This document shows, piece after piece, positions 1 to 8,409 of a stretch of 45,520 nt of DNA. Made by a program: the position numbers and the translations under genes. Origin of the DNA: Actinomycetes bacterium (lineage in GTDB: Bacteria; Actinomycetota; Acidimicrobiia; Acidimicrobiales; Bog-793). The notes below the pieces were generated by a model, which was given only the letters and a program-made list of their open reading frames with translations, did not search any database and was not told the origin of the DNA. The DNA is taken from contig JAKABW010000015.1 of NCBI GenBank assembly GCA_021796535.1, positions 1 to 45,520 on the forward strand, written 5' to 3'. Position 1 is the first letter of the stretch. Each line of letters starts with the position of its first letter.

Positions 1-22
1 AGAAGAACAAAAGCCCGATAAA

Positions 23-71
23 TACGTGTGCGTCCGGCCTTTGGTGATTCCAAAGGCCGGACGCACACGTA
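23..71 (-). terminator. Perfect 22-bp inverted repeat, likely terminator of the cobalamin/peroxiredoxin operon
   Basis: Bases 23-44 pair without mismatch with 50-71 around a 5-base loop (TGATT). The hairpin begins 22 bases past the peroxiredoxin stop codon. On the minus strand it is followed by a loose T-rich stretch rather than a clean U-run, so it may also work as a two-way terminator for a gene to the left of the window. The perfect stem is seen directly; the terminator role is inferred from its place. Confidence 0.6.
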
Positions 72-93
72 TATTCTATTTAAGGTCCGGTCC

Positions 94-579
94 CTACAAA
101 AGAGCCAGCACGGCGTCCGCCGAACTCACTTCAAACTTGCCCGGAGCCTCCACGTTGAGATGTGTGACGATGCCGTCTTCGATAACGGCGGCGTATCTCT
201 GCGACCTTATCCCGAGGCCGAAGGCGGAACCGTCCATCTCCAATCCCATGGCTTTTGCAAAATCGGCGTTTCCGTCGGCAAGCAAAGTAATGTAGTCGAG
301 GTCCACGTGGCGGGACTGGCCCCAGGCCGTCATTACGAACCCGTCGTTTACGGCAATACAGTAAATGCCTTTTACTCCTTTGGCTTTAATGTCATCGGCC
401 CGGACAATAAAGCCCGGCAAATGGTAATCGGAACACGTCGGAGTAAAAGCTCCGGGAACGGCAAACAAGACATTTTTGCCTTCGGCAAAAATGTCTTTTG
501 TAAGGACGTCTTTTGCTCCCTCCGCAGTAATCATTTTTACTTTTACATCGGGGGTGGGGTCTCCAACCGCAACAGTCAT
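94..579 (-). CDS. Peroxiredoxin, Prx5/redoxin type
   Basis: A 161-residue thiol peroxidase that would reduce H2O2 or alkyl hydroperoxides in the cytoplasm using thioredoxin- or glutathione-type donors. The hallmark PGAFTPTCSDYHLPGF lies at about residues 42-57, with the peroxidatic Cys at about 49; the length is normal for Prx5. The ATG at 579 is preferred over an upstream in-frame start at 627 because AAGGAG lies just upstream of it and the family begins near MTVAVGDPTPD. It is the last gene of the minus-strand cobalamin cluster, 84 bases after bluB-cobT, and is followed by a perfect hairpin. Co-transcription would tie peroxide defence to the oxygen-using BluB reaction or to Co(I) chemistry; that link is inference. 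Confidence 0.9.
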   Translation of the reverse strand: MTVAVGDPTPDVKVKMITAEGAKDVLTKDIFAEGKNVLFAVPGAFTPTCSDYHLPGFIVRADDIKAKGVKGIYCIAVNDGFVMTAWGQSRHVDLDYITLLADGNADFAKAMGLEMDGSAFGLGIRSQRYAAVIEDGIVTHLNVEAPGKFEVSSADAVLALL

Positions 580-663
580 ATCAATCTTCTCCTTTGTCGT
601 TACCTTACACAACTCTAACCGATACATAAAGGCTTGTACACCCGAGCAAGGAGATGGTGCTTT

Positions 664-2427
664 TTAGCCCACATCACTCTGCTTTTCTTCCACTCTACCC
701 GTATGAGAGCGGGCCCGCAAACCGGCGGAAAGCATCTGCCAGGCAAACAGACCGCCTATGCCTTCTCCTGCCCTTAACCTCAGATCAAAAAGAGGCTCCA
801 ACCCCAAAGCGTCCAAAATAAGTTTGTGAGCCGGTTCTTTGCTTCTGTGGGCCGCAAGAAGATGGGCGGCCACCAATCGATCCAGATGAGTCGCCAGCAG
901 TGCCGCCGCCGAGGTCAGGTAGCCGTCCAAAATAACGATGCCGTTCAGTCTGGAAAACTCAAATATCAGACCTAGCATAAATGCTATGTCGGGTCCGCCG
1001 ACTTTTGCCGCCGTCAAAACCGGATCCCCGCGAAGACCGGCCGAGTCTTTCCCCTCCGCTGCGATTCTTCCCCTGATGCGGTCGACCGTCACAATTTTAT
1101 TGCGGGCAATCGAGTAGTCCGAAGCGGCTCCCTGTCCTATACATTGGGACCCGTCCAGATCCAAAAGAACGGCAGTAAGCGCCGCTGCCACAGTGGTGTT
1201 GCCGATACCTATATCGCCCAACAACAGGACTTTGGATTCCAAAATGAGTTTTTTTGCGATGTCCAGCCCAAAATTATAGAATTTCTCGGCATCGGCGGGG
1301 CAGAGGGCATCTTTTTGAATCAAATCCCCCCTCTCGGAAGAGGCCTCCATTCTCAGGCAGTTTTGTGCCGGCTCACCTTCCACGCCCACGTCCACCGGCA
1401 GCAAACCGACGGAAACCTCTTTGGCGATGGCCGCCCCAAGGGATTCCGAACGGAGCGCCGCCGACAAAACATCTTTCGTGACGCCGGCTTCGTAAGCCGA
1501 TATATGATGTCGGGTCACGGAATGATCGCAGGCCACCAAAACCATCGTGGCTTTATCGTCCTTGTCAATGCCATGCTGCAGCAGCCTGTCCATCGACTTA
1601 TCCAAAAGACCCAACGAACCGGGAACGTAAAGCAATTCATCCGCATCGTCCCTGACATTCACGATTTCACTGCCCACCGGCGCCGTTACCAAAAAGGAAG
1701 ATTTGTCTGTCTCCTGATTCCAGGTGTCGCGATATACAAGATTTTCCAAATCGAGTTTCACCGACCACCCGTGTCTTTCGAGACCCGGCAGAGGATTCCG
1801 TTCGTCCGGCCATCCCACGCACAGCCATCCCAGGTTTTCCACGCCGTCGGGTATCGAAAGCATTTCCGAAAGATCCCGGCTTTTGAATAAGGTCACCCAG
1901 CCCAAACCGAGACCTTCCGCCCTGGCGGCCAGCCACATGTTTTCGATGGCACAGGCACATGACCACATGTCGGCGTCGACGTATGTCGCTCTTCCCAAAA
2001 CCTGTTCGTGCGATACCCGCCTGTCGCAACACACCACGATGCCGAGCGGAGCTTCGGCGATTCCCTCCAACTGAAAATCAAGCATTTGGCGCCTTTTTTC
2101 TTCGTCGAGTTTGGAAGCGGCCAAGAGGCGCTCTTTGGCGGCCAGTTGGGCCGCCCTGGCCCGCAAAGCGTCGTCGCGCACCACGATAAAACGCCACGGT
2201 TGTGAGTGCCCGACCGATGGGGCGGCATGGGCGGCGGCCAGAATCTTGCCCAAGATCTCTTCGTCCACGGCATCCGGGCGAAACCTTCTCACGTCCCGTC
2301 TAGAATACAAAACGTCATAGAAAGACTGCGCTTCGTCTCCGTTAAAACGCCATCCGTCCGGCGCCGCTCTTCTCTGCCTGGCTGACGTGACGTCTCCCGT
2401 CAGCGGGATTGGTCTGGGGTAATTCAT
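664..2427 (-). CDS. BluB-CobT fusion: 5,6-dimethylbenzimidazole synthase / nicotinate-nucleotide:DMB phosphoribosyltransferase
   Basis: One 587-residue chain joins two steps of lower-ligand making. Residues about 30-235 are a flavin nitroreductase-fold BluB domain (YSRRDVRRFRPD near 41-52; GLGLGWVTLF near 172-181; SVGHSQPWRF near 71-80), which in known BluB breaks FMNH2 with O2 to give dimethylbenzimidazole. Residues about 255-575 are CobT, which makes alpha-ribazole phosphate from nicotinate mononucleotide: GDIGIGNTT near 404-412, GQGAASD near 431, GGPDIAF near 477, and RAGEGIGG near 552-559, where Glu555 matches the catalytic Glu of Salmonella CobT. The ATG at 2427 has GAGG upstream and lies 7 bases after the cobQ stop. 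The fusion would hand DMB straight to CobT; channelling is inference, the fused frame is seen. Confidence 0.93.
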   Translation of the reverse strand: MNYPRPIPLTGDVTSARQRRAAPDGWRFNGDEAQSFYDVLYSRRDVRRFRPDAVDEEILGKILAAAHAAPSVGHSQPWRFIVVRDDALRARAAQLAAKERLLAASKLDEEKRRQMLDFQLEGIAEAPLGIVVCCDRRVSHEQVLGRATYVDADMWSCACAIENMWLAARAEGLGLGWVTLFKSRDLSEMLSIPDGVENLGWLCVGWPDERNPLPGLERHGWSVKLDLENLVYRDTWNQETDKSSFLVTAPVGSEIVNVRDDADELLYVPGSLGLLDKSMDRLLQHGIDKDDKATMVLVACDHSVTRHHISAYEAGVTKDVLSAALRSESLGAAIAKEVSVGLLPVDVGVEGEPAQNCLRMEASSERGDLIQKDALCPADAEKFYNFGLDIAKKLILESKVLLLGDIGIGNTTVAAALTAVLLDLDGSQCIGQGAASDYSIARNKIVTVDRIRGRIAAEGKDSAGLRGDPVLTAAKVGGPDIAFMLGLIFEFSRLNGIVILDGYLTSAAALLATHLDRLVAAHLLAAHRSKEPAHKLILDALGLEPLFDLRLRAGEGIGGLFAWQMLSAGLRARSHTGRVEEKQSDVG

Positions 2428-2434
2428 ATTAGCC

Positions 2435-4132
2435 TCATTTCTTATGATTTATAAGTCTGAAAATTGCTTGCATGTCAAGATATTTTTCACATGTATCTGC
2501 AATTTTATCTATTTCATATTCACGCAGTGCCTCGTAATTAAAAGCTCCGATATTGACATTTTTATTGGATCTTCCGGCGGAGTGTCTCAAAAAAGCAGCC
2601 CTGAAGCTGTTGTTCTCAAAAACGCCGTGCAGCGAAGTTCCAAAAACCGTTCTTTCGGCGTTAAAACATCCTTCGTACAAATTGTCTTTGTCAGAGAACA
2701 TTTTGGACGCAAAGTCCGTTTGGGTGTCCGTGAAATACGATTTTGCCTCCGCAGCCGGCCGAAATTTTTTGTTCAGCACGAATAAAGGATTTACCGACAA
2801 ACCCGGCTGCGGCGATATTGTGCCGTGATGAATCTCATAGCCCTCTATGTCACACGGCTCGGAGAACAAAGATACGGCGTATGTGCGGCGTATGATTTTT
2901 TCCTCAGAAAACTTGGTTATGACGGGCAACATTCCCAAAGTTTCGATAAGTCCGGACTTCGACTCGACCCCGTCTTCTATTTCGGCACCCAACATTTGAT
3001 AGCCGGCACAAATACCAAAAACCAGACTGCCTTCCGCGTTGGCGGCGGCGATGGCCTCGTCGATGCCGCGCTCTTTCAACCACAAGAAATCGCCTGCCGT
3101 ATTTTTGGAACCGGGTAAAACAATCAGGTCCGGAGTCCCCATTTTATGCCGGGATGCAACAAAGCGCAGAGAAACGGCGGGCTCCAAAAATAAGGGGTCA
3201 AAATCGGTATAATTCGAGAGATAGGGTAAGCGCACGACGGCAACGTCGAGCAAGTCCCGTCTTTGCCGAACTTTTTTCGCGGAGGCAACGGAGTGTTTTT
3301 TTTCTTCCGGGCCCTTATCTTTTGTCGGGTATCCCGATGAAACGTTTTTTTCCCGGTATCCGGTTTCTCCCTTCGCAAGATCCGCTTCGCCGGCCAAAGT
3401 TCTTTGATAAGAAAGGGAATCTTCTCCGTCTATATAAATACCGTCTATATACGGCAGAACGCCGAAACATTTCATCGCGGTGTTTTTTTCGAGCCACTCG
3501 ATGCCGCTTTCCAAAAGCGACGGGTCGCCGTGCATTTTGTTGATGATAAATCCGGCCAGGCGATGCCGCAAGTGAGCGGGCAGAATTTGATAAGTGCCGT
3601 AAAGGGAGGCAAATACCCCGCCACGCTCTATATCGGCGACTATGACGACCGGGGTATCCAGTTCGTCGGCCAAAGGCAGATTCACCACGTCGTTTTGCAA
3701 CAGGTTGATCTCTGCCGCCCCTCCGGCCCCTTCCAAAACAAGAGCGTCAAATTTTCCGGCCAGCCTAAAATAAGACTCTTTTACGATCGCAAGAAGTTCT
3801 TGTGAGTCCCCGTCTTTTTTGAGGAAGTCTCTCGAGGAGCGGTTTTTATAAGGTTTGCCGAGAAGCATCACTTGAGACAAGTTCTCTGAGGTCGGCTTCA
3901 GTAACACGGGATTCATATCCGCCTCCGGCTCGCATCCCGCCGCTTTTGCCTGACTTACCACCGAGCGGGCTATCTCACAATTGTCTTTTGTCACATAAGA
4001 ATTGAGCGACATGTTTTGGGCTTTAAACGGAGCCGCCGCCATACCGCTTCTCTGTAAAATACGGCATAACCCCGTGACGAGCCTTGTTTTGCCCACATCG
4101 CTTGCCGTACCGCAAATCATTATCGCCGACAC
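2435..4132 (-). CDS. cobQ: Cobyric acid synthase (glutamine-hydrolysing)
   Basis: ATP-dependent amidase that converts adenosylcobyrinate a,c-diamide to adenosylcobyrate, adding four amides. The N-terminal dethiobiotin-synthetase-like ATPase begins ICGTASDVGKT. The C-terminal class I glutamine amidotransferase-like half has the nucleophile Cys in FGICAGYQMLG and a His in SLHGVFE. At 565 residues it is longer than usual (about 480-510). The extra length is a Lys/Glu/Ser-rich insert of about 50 residues between the two halves and a second insert before the final His motif. The start is GTG at 4132. It sits between the aminotransferase gene (52-base gap) and bluB-cobT (7-base gap) in the cobalamin operon. 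The family is certain; the inserts look like surface loops. Confidence 0.95.
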   Translation of the reverse strand: MSAIMICGTASDVGKTRLVTGLCRILQRSGMAAAPFKAQNMSLNSYVTKDNCEIARSVVSQAKAAGCEPEADMNPVLLKPTSENLSQVMLLGKPYKNRSSRDFLKKDGDSQELLAIVKESYFRLAGKFDALVLEGAGGAAEINLLQNDVVNLPLADELDTPVVIVADIERGGVFASLYGTYQILPAHLRHRLAGFIINKMHGDPSLLESGIEWLEKNTAMKCFGVLPYIDGIYIDGEDSLSYQRTLAGEADLAKGETGYREKNVSSGYPTKDKGPEEKKHSVASAKKVRQRRDLLDVAVVRLPYLSNYTDFDPLFLEPAVSLRFVASRHKMGTPDLIVLPGSKNTAGDFLWLKERGIDEAIAAANAEGSLVFGICAGYQMLGAEIEDGVESKSGLIETLGMLPVITKFSEEKIIRRTYAVSLFSEPCDIEGYEIHHGTISPQPGLSVNPLFVLNKKFRPAAEAKSYFTDTQTDFASKMFSDKDNLYEGCFNAERTVFGTSLHGVFENNSFRAAFLRHSAGRSNKNVNIGAFNYEALREYEIDKIADTCEKYLDMQAIFRLINHKK

Positions 4133-4184
4133 GAAAACTCAAAGCTCCCGTATCCGATAACCCGCCGCGGATTGCAGTTGATTC

Positions 4185-5144
4185 TTATGCCCCATAGAAT
4201 TGCCTTCCTTTGTAAATTGCCTTCGGGACGGCTTTTGACAAGTACTCCAGCTGCGCATCCGTGGGCAAGCCGACACGCAACATGTTCGGCATACCAAAAC
4301 TGCTTAAGTCCCTCACCAGTATTTTTTCAAGTGCCAGAAAATAACGCAGCCAGGGGACTCCTTCGACCAGGAGCCAAGGGGCCTGGCAGAGCTTCACCGC
4401 CAGACCGCAGGACTTCAAGAGGTCATACAATTCCAACTGCCTTTGCGTGATCTGCTTTCTTGTAAAAGCCAGGTCCAGCTTTGGCAGCAATTGCTCCGCC
4501 ACGGCAAGCGAGAGGGAAGAGATGGGCCATTCCGGCTGTTTCCTCTTCATCCTGCCCAACCTGGATTCATCCCGGCAAATTAAATAGCCGATCCTCAGTC
4601 CGGGTATTGTCAGCAATTTTGTCAAAGAACCTATTGTAATGGCAGAGGAACTTTCAAAATCTCTTCTGCTCCACTCTCCGGTCGTCAAAGGATAAAATGC
4701 CTCGTCAAATACTGCTGCCTGCAAATCGCCCGGAGCGAGTTCACCCGTGGGATTGGTCGGGTTGGATTTTACCAAACCCGCTTCGTCCGATATCAGACAA
4801 AGGTGCTTTTCCCAAAGGGAGAACTCCGGTTGGATTACTTTGGCGACTTTAATTTCATTTGCCACCAGGGCTATTGCCTCTGCGGCGCCGTTCGTCAGCA
4901 GTAAATGACGCGGGTCAAGCTCGAGTATCTCGGCCAAAAGCAAGTGCAGTCTCTCGGCATTCGGATAGATTCCCGCGGTATGGGCCAATTCCGCTATCAA
5001 ATTTTTGACGTCACCGACAAAAGGGTTCATTGACATGGAAAGATCGATCACCGATAACGGTTCAAAACCGAGATAGTCCTCTATCACGGATGCGTTGCCG
5101 CCGTGATCGCCGCCCGGCAAATAAAAATTGTTTTCCATGTTCAT
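4185..5144 (-). CDS. Aminotransferase class I/II-fold PLP enzyme, CobC/CobD-like (threonine-phosphate decarboxylase candidate)
   Basis: A 319-residue fold-type I PLP protein. In cobalamin operons this family decarboxylates L-threonine O-3-phosphate to (R)-1-aminopropan-2-ol phosphate, the substrate of CbiB. The N-terminal LPGGDHGGN resembles the HGG start of CobD/CobC. NPTNPTGELAPG near 127-138 and the PLP lysine in GSLTKLLTIPGLRIGY near 172-187 are clear. It is shorter than typical CobD (about 360), mostly in the middle and at the C-terminus. Its start overlaps the cbiB stop by 4 bases, which suggests coupled translation and fits the shared aminopropanol step. Histidinol-phosphate aminotransferase is a related family, but the context argues for the cobalamin role. 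Confidence 0.85.
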   Translation of the reverse strand: MNMENNFYLPGGDHGGNASVIEDYLGFEPLSVIDLSMSMNPFVGDVKNLIAELAHTAGIYPNAERLHLLLAEILELDPRHLLLTNGAAEAIALVANEIKVAKVIQPEFSLWEKHLCLISDEAGLVKSNPTNPTGELAPGDLQAAVFDEAFYPLTTGEWSRRDFESSSAITIGSLTKLLTIPGLRIGYLICRDESRLGRMKRKQPEWPISSLSLAVAEQLLPKLDLAFTRKQITQRQLELYDLLKSCGLAVKLCQAPWLLVEGVPWLRYFLALEKILVRDLSSFGMPNMLRVGLPTDAQLEYLSKAVPKAIYKGRQFYGA

Positions 5145-6166
5145 TTTTCCACTCTTTGCTTTAGCAGTGACGACATCACGAAATCAATAAATACGGCGAA
5201 AACAAAGGACAGAACAGCCAGTCTAAAAGTAACTTTTTTAGATAAAGCAATCGCCTTATCGATATCTTCCGCTTTTGGCGGCCTTCCGGAACCAAGAACG
5301 GGTCTCGATTCCGGAATGGAGTCATAGACGTTTACGCCTCCCAGTTGTATGCCGAGGGCTTCGGCAAAGGCCGTCTCGATTACACCCCCGTTGGGAGAGG
5401 GATGAGCCCCGGCTTGATTTTTAATTGCCAAATAAACGGCCCCGGTTTTTCCGGGGAAAATGCCCATGACGGCCAAGGCAGCCAGCCGGGCAGGAAGGTA
5501 ATTCAAAACGTCGTCGCATTTGGCGCTGAAAAATCCAAACTCGGAGTAAGCGTCGTTTTTGTAGCCCACCATCGCATCCATGGTATTGACGGCTCTGTGA
5601 ACCAAGACGGGGGCGATGCCGCCCGAGAAAGCGTAAAAAATCGGAGCGATAACGGCATCGACGGTATTTTCTGCCACAGATTCTATGACGGCGCGTGTCA
5701 CGCCGACGACATCCAAGCCTGCCGTGTCCCGTCCGACCAGTTTGGAGAGTTCTTTTCTCGCCGAATGAAGATCGCCGTTTTTCAAAAACCCGGCCGTTGT
5801 CTCGGCAATACTCCACAGCATGGCTCCCCCCGTCGCAAAATACACTCCCAGGGCAAGAAGAACGAAATCCTGCGGTGAAACTCCCTTCTTCTCAGAAGAA
5901 GTTTTGGTCAAAAAAAATATTTTCTTCATCCCCGAAGAGAGGGTAAGGGATGCCGCCACTCCCGCAGACAGATAAAGCAGTCCGGAAGTTTTTGTGGTCC
6001 GGTAAATTTTTTTTTCGGTGAAGTTCATCAAGTTGCCGAATGCCGCCAGAGGATGCACCTCGTCGGGAAGTTCTTTGTAGCGCCTGTCAATTGTCAAACC
6101 GGCAAAAACTGCCAAAGAGCGCAAAATATATTTCCCTGCGAATAATTGTTTGCTTTGCTTTCTCAC
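5141..6166 (-). CDS. cbiB: Adenosylcobinamide-phosphate synthase, integral membrane protein
   Basis: Joins adenosylcobyrate to aminopropanol (phosphate), closing the arm that will carry the nucleotide loop. The family marker DRRYKELPDEVHPLAAFGNLM appears in parts near residues 27-47 (Asp...HPLAAFG), and the AVIESVAENTVDAVIAP region near 160-176 is the conserved ESVAEN-D motif. Several hydrophobic segments (about 49-70, 100-125, 190-205, 315-335) fit a polytopic membrane protein; the length of 341 is normal. It starts 4 bases after the cobS stop and overlaps the next gene by 4 bases. In actinobacteria the same enzyme is often called CobD, so the symbol is a naming choice. Confidence 0.93.
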   Translation of the reverse strand: MRKQSKQLFAGKYILRSLAVFAGLTIDRRYKELPDEVHPLAAFGNLMNFTEKKIYRTTKTSGLLYLSAGVAASLTLSSGMKKIFFLTKTSSEKKGVSPQDFVLLALGVYFATGGAMLWSIAETTAGFLKNGDLHSARKELSKLVGRDTAGLDVVGVTRAVIESVAENTVDAVIAPIFYAFSGGIAPVLVHRAVNTMDAMVGYKNDAYSEFGFFSAKCDDVLNYLPARLAALAVMGIFPGKTGAVYLAIKNQAGAHPSPNGGVIETAFAEALGIQLGGVNVYDSIPESRPVLGSGRPPKAEDIDKAIALSKKVTFRLAVLSFVFAVFIDFVMSSLLKQRVEK

Positions 6167-6170
6167 CTGC

Positions 6171-6995
6171 TCAGCCTCGATATTTTCTAGATTCGTTCAC
6201 ACTTCTAAGCAATAAGTACGACAGTTCATAGACCTCTATGGAGGCACCGATGGTGTCTCCGGTATAGCCACCCAGTTTGTTTTTTGCATTTTTATGTATA
6301 AAAAATACAGGCAGCAAGGAAAAAAGCAACGAAAAAGCAGATTTTCCGGCATATTTTTTCCCCGATTTGGTCACATAGAATAAGATGACGGATACACAAA
6401 TGGCGGTAATGCCAAAGTCGGATAACCGGAAATTGTTGCCTTTACCAAAAACCGCGGAAGTTTTGTTTCCGGGTGCTTCCAAGTCTTTAAATTGGGCAGC
6501 CAAACCTTCCTCTTTGGCGTAAGTGGATTTTTGTATGATCGTTTTTGCGATTTCTCTGGAGAGCGTCATCATCAACACAAAATCGGCCGGTGCCGCTTCG
6601 CCTTCCGCCATGGCAAGCGTTTTGATTGTCAAAGCCAGAACAATTGCCGTTACGCCGTACGCTCCCACCGTGGGTTCTTTCATGATCAAAAAACGCGATT
6701 TTTCGGGCACATGCGCAAGCAAACCGTCCGCCGAATCAGCCAAACCATCCAGATGTATGCCGCTTGTTATAATAAGATCAAAAAATACGGTTGCGGCAGC
6801 CGCCATATATCCTGGGAATATTTTTTTTGCCAATTTGTAAAACAAACCCTCGCTCACACCGAGCAACATGCCTACGGCGGGAAACATTTTCACAGTTTCG
6901 GCCGAAGGCGGTACGGCACCGACCGGCACGGCCGTCAAAAATGCCAAAGCCGATTTCAACTCATCCGCGGCGTGTGACAAAAAGGTCCCGTTCAC
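6171..6995 (-). CDS. cobS: Adenosylcobinamide-GDP ribazoletransferase (cobalamin synthase)
   Basis: Membrane enzyme of the last assembly step, joining adenosylcobinamide-GDP with alpha-ribazole (phosphate). It has the opening LTAVPVGAV near 19-27, FPAVGMLLG near 39-47, and the metal-binding IHLDGLADSADGL near 81-93, all typical of CobS. Hydrophobic stretches recur through the 274 residues. Its start overlaps the cobU stop by 4 bases, so the guanylyltransferase and the synthase are probably translated together. The middle of the protein (about 160-220) is more polar than usual, but no key motif is missing. Confidence 0.94.
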   Translation of the reverse strand: MNGTFLSHAADELKSALAFLTAVPVGAVPPSAETVKMFPAVGMLLGVSEGLFYKLAKKIFPGYMAAAATVFFDLIITSGIHLDGLADSADGLLAHVPEKSRFLIMKEPTVGAYGVTAIVLALTIKTLAMAEGEAAPADFVLMMTLSREIAKTIIQKSTYAKEEGLAAQFKDLEAPGNKTSAVFGKGNNFRLSDFGITAICVSVILFYVTKSGKKYAGKSAFSLLFSLLPVFFIHKNAKNKLGGYTGDTIGASIEVYELSYLLLRSVNESRKYRG

Positions 6996-7528
6996 AGAGT
7001 GTCTCCGTCAGAAAGAAGCAGCAATTTGCCGGCCAAGGTAAAATACGTTTTATCGGCGTGTTTTGCCAAAATCTGATTCGCCATACCGAGTTCATCACGG
7101 TAACGCCTGCTATAGGGATCGGCGGGTACGATACCAGCACCCACCTCGTTCGAAACTACTGTTCCTTCTATACTTTTTTTGGCCATTTCAATGGCAAACC
7201 CTTTGACGGCGGCCTGCAAGGAATCACCGTCGCAGCCGCTTTCCAGCAAATTGAAAATCCATAGAGTTATGCAGTCCACAATGACGAAACCGTCTGCAAT
7301 TCCCTTTACCGCAGCCAATAAGTCTGTCTGTTCTTCGACTGTTATAAAATCCGCCCGGCGCTCCCGGCGGTGACGGCGTATTTTTTCCGACATTTCTTCG
7401 TCGGTCGCCGGCGCCGTGGCTATAAAGTAAACTGGGCATTTCTTTTTCTCTTGATAATCGGCGGCATGTCTCAGGGCCAAATTGGATTTGCCGCTTTTTG
7501 CCCCTCCCACAAGAAAGGTAAAACTCAC
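6992..7528 (-). CDS. cobU: Adenosylcobinamide kinase / adenosylcobinamide-phosphate guanylyltransferase
   Basis: A 178-residue cytoplasmic enzyme that phosphorylates adenosylcobinamide and then makes the GDP-activated form used by CobS. The P-loop GGAKSGKS is at about residues 7-14; RRHRRERR near 52-59 matches the conserved RHRxxR region with the guanylylated His. VIVDCITLWIFNLL near 79-92 and VSNEVGAGIVP near 125-135 complete the family pattern. The first bases overlap the btuD-like gene by 4, and the end overlaps cobS by 4. This tight packing puts transport and salvage of cobinamide in one translational chain. Confidence 0.95.
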   Translation of the reverse strand: MSFTFLVGGAKSGKSNLALRHAADYQEKKKCPVYFIATAPATDEEMSEKIRRHRRERRADFITVEEQTDLLAAVKGIADGFVIVDCITLWIFNLLESGCDGDSLQAAVKGFAIEMAKKSIEGTVVSNEVGAGIVPADPYSRRYRDELGMANQILAKHADKTYFTLAGKLLLLSDGDTL

Positions 7529-8409
7529 AATTCCTCCAAAGCGACGTCCGTGGCATAAGAGCCGTCTCCGGTCAGTTGCGGCATTACCACCAGTTCTCCG
7601 TTCACAAAGTGGAGATCGGCATCCACAGAGAATGCCCGTTGGATATTTTCTTTTGTAATGACAGAAGATGGCCGACCGCAGGCAAGTAGACTTTTTTGAC
7701 CCAAAATAACCAGCTGATCACAATATTTGGCTGCCAAATTAATGTCGTGCAACGAGCAAAGAACGGTGACCCCCTGCAGCAAACACAATTGCTTGAGCAG
7801 ACTCAATACCGTCAGCTGATAATAAATATCCAAGGAAGTAGTGGGTTCATCCAGGATCAAAAAGGGGGTTTTTTGCGCCAAAGCACGCGCTATCACCACC
7901 CGCTGCAGCTCCCCGCCGGACAACTCGCCCATCGTATGCGCGGCAAAGTCCGTCAGATTCAACTGTTCGGTTACTTCACCGGTTATCCGCAAATCCAAAG
8001 CCGAACTCTGCGCCAGATAACCCTGATAAGCAGTTCTGCCGAGCATCACATAGTCCGCCACCAACATTTGTTTGGGAATATTTGGCCTTTGTGGCACATA
8101 GGCAACAAGTTTTGCCGACTCTTTGATATTTTTTGCGGGAAATCTCTTGCCTGCTATTTCAATTTTTCCTCCGTAGATACGGCGGTGGGCGCCTTCGATA
8201 AAAGCCTGTATCAGAGTTGTTTTACCGACTCCGTTCTTGCCGACAAGACCCACCAGATCCCCTTTTTCTATCTCAAAAGAAACGTCTTTCAGCAACAACT
8301 CTCCGTTTACGGCGGCGCTCAGTCCGTCGATCTTGACAAGCGGGTTATGTTCTTTGCCTCCGGATATGTCGCTTTCGGTTTCCGGATTTTCCGATAAAAA
8401 CAACTTCAT
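7525..8409 (-). CDS. btuD: ABC transporter ATP-binding protein, cobalamin/siderophore type
   Basis: The 294-residue ATPase of the importer made with the next two genes. Walker A GKNGVGKTT near 57-65, the Q-loop in YVPQRPN, the signature LSGGELQRV near 163-171, Walker B PFLILDEPTTSLD near 181-193, and an H-loop at SLHDINLAAKY. Both ends overlap neighbours by 4 bases (btuC-like and cobU). The siderophore importer family is close in sequence; the riboswitch in front of the operon and the following cob genes decide for corrinoid uptake. Confidence 0.9.
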   Translation of the reverse strand: MKLFLSENPETESDISGGKEHNPLVKIDGLSAAVNGELLLKDVSFEIEKGDLVGLVGKNGVGKTTLIQAFIEGAHRRIYGGKIEIAGKRFPAKNIKESAKLVAYVPQRPNIPKQMLVADYVMLGRTAYQGYLAQSSALDLRITGEVTEQLNLTDFAAHTMGELSGGELQRVVIARALAQKTPFLILDEPTTSLDIYYQLTVLSLLKQLCLLQGVTVLCSLHDINLAAKYCDQLVILGQKSLLACGRPSSVITKENIQRAFSVDADLHFVNGELVVMPQLTGDGSYATDVALEEL

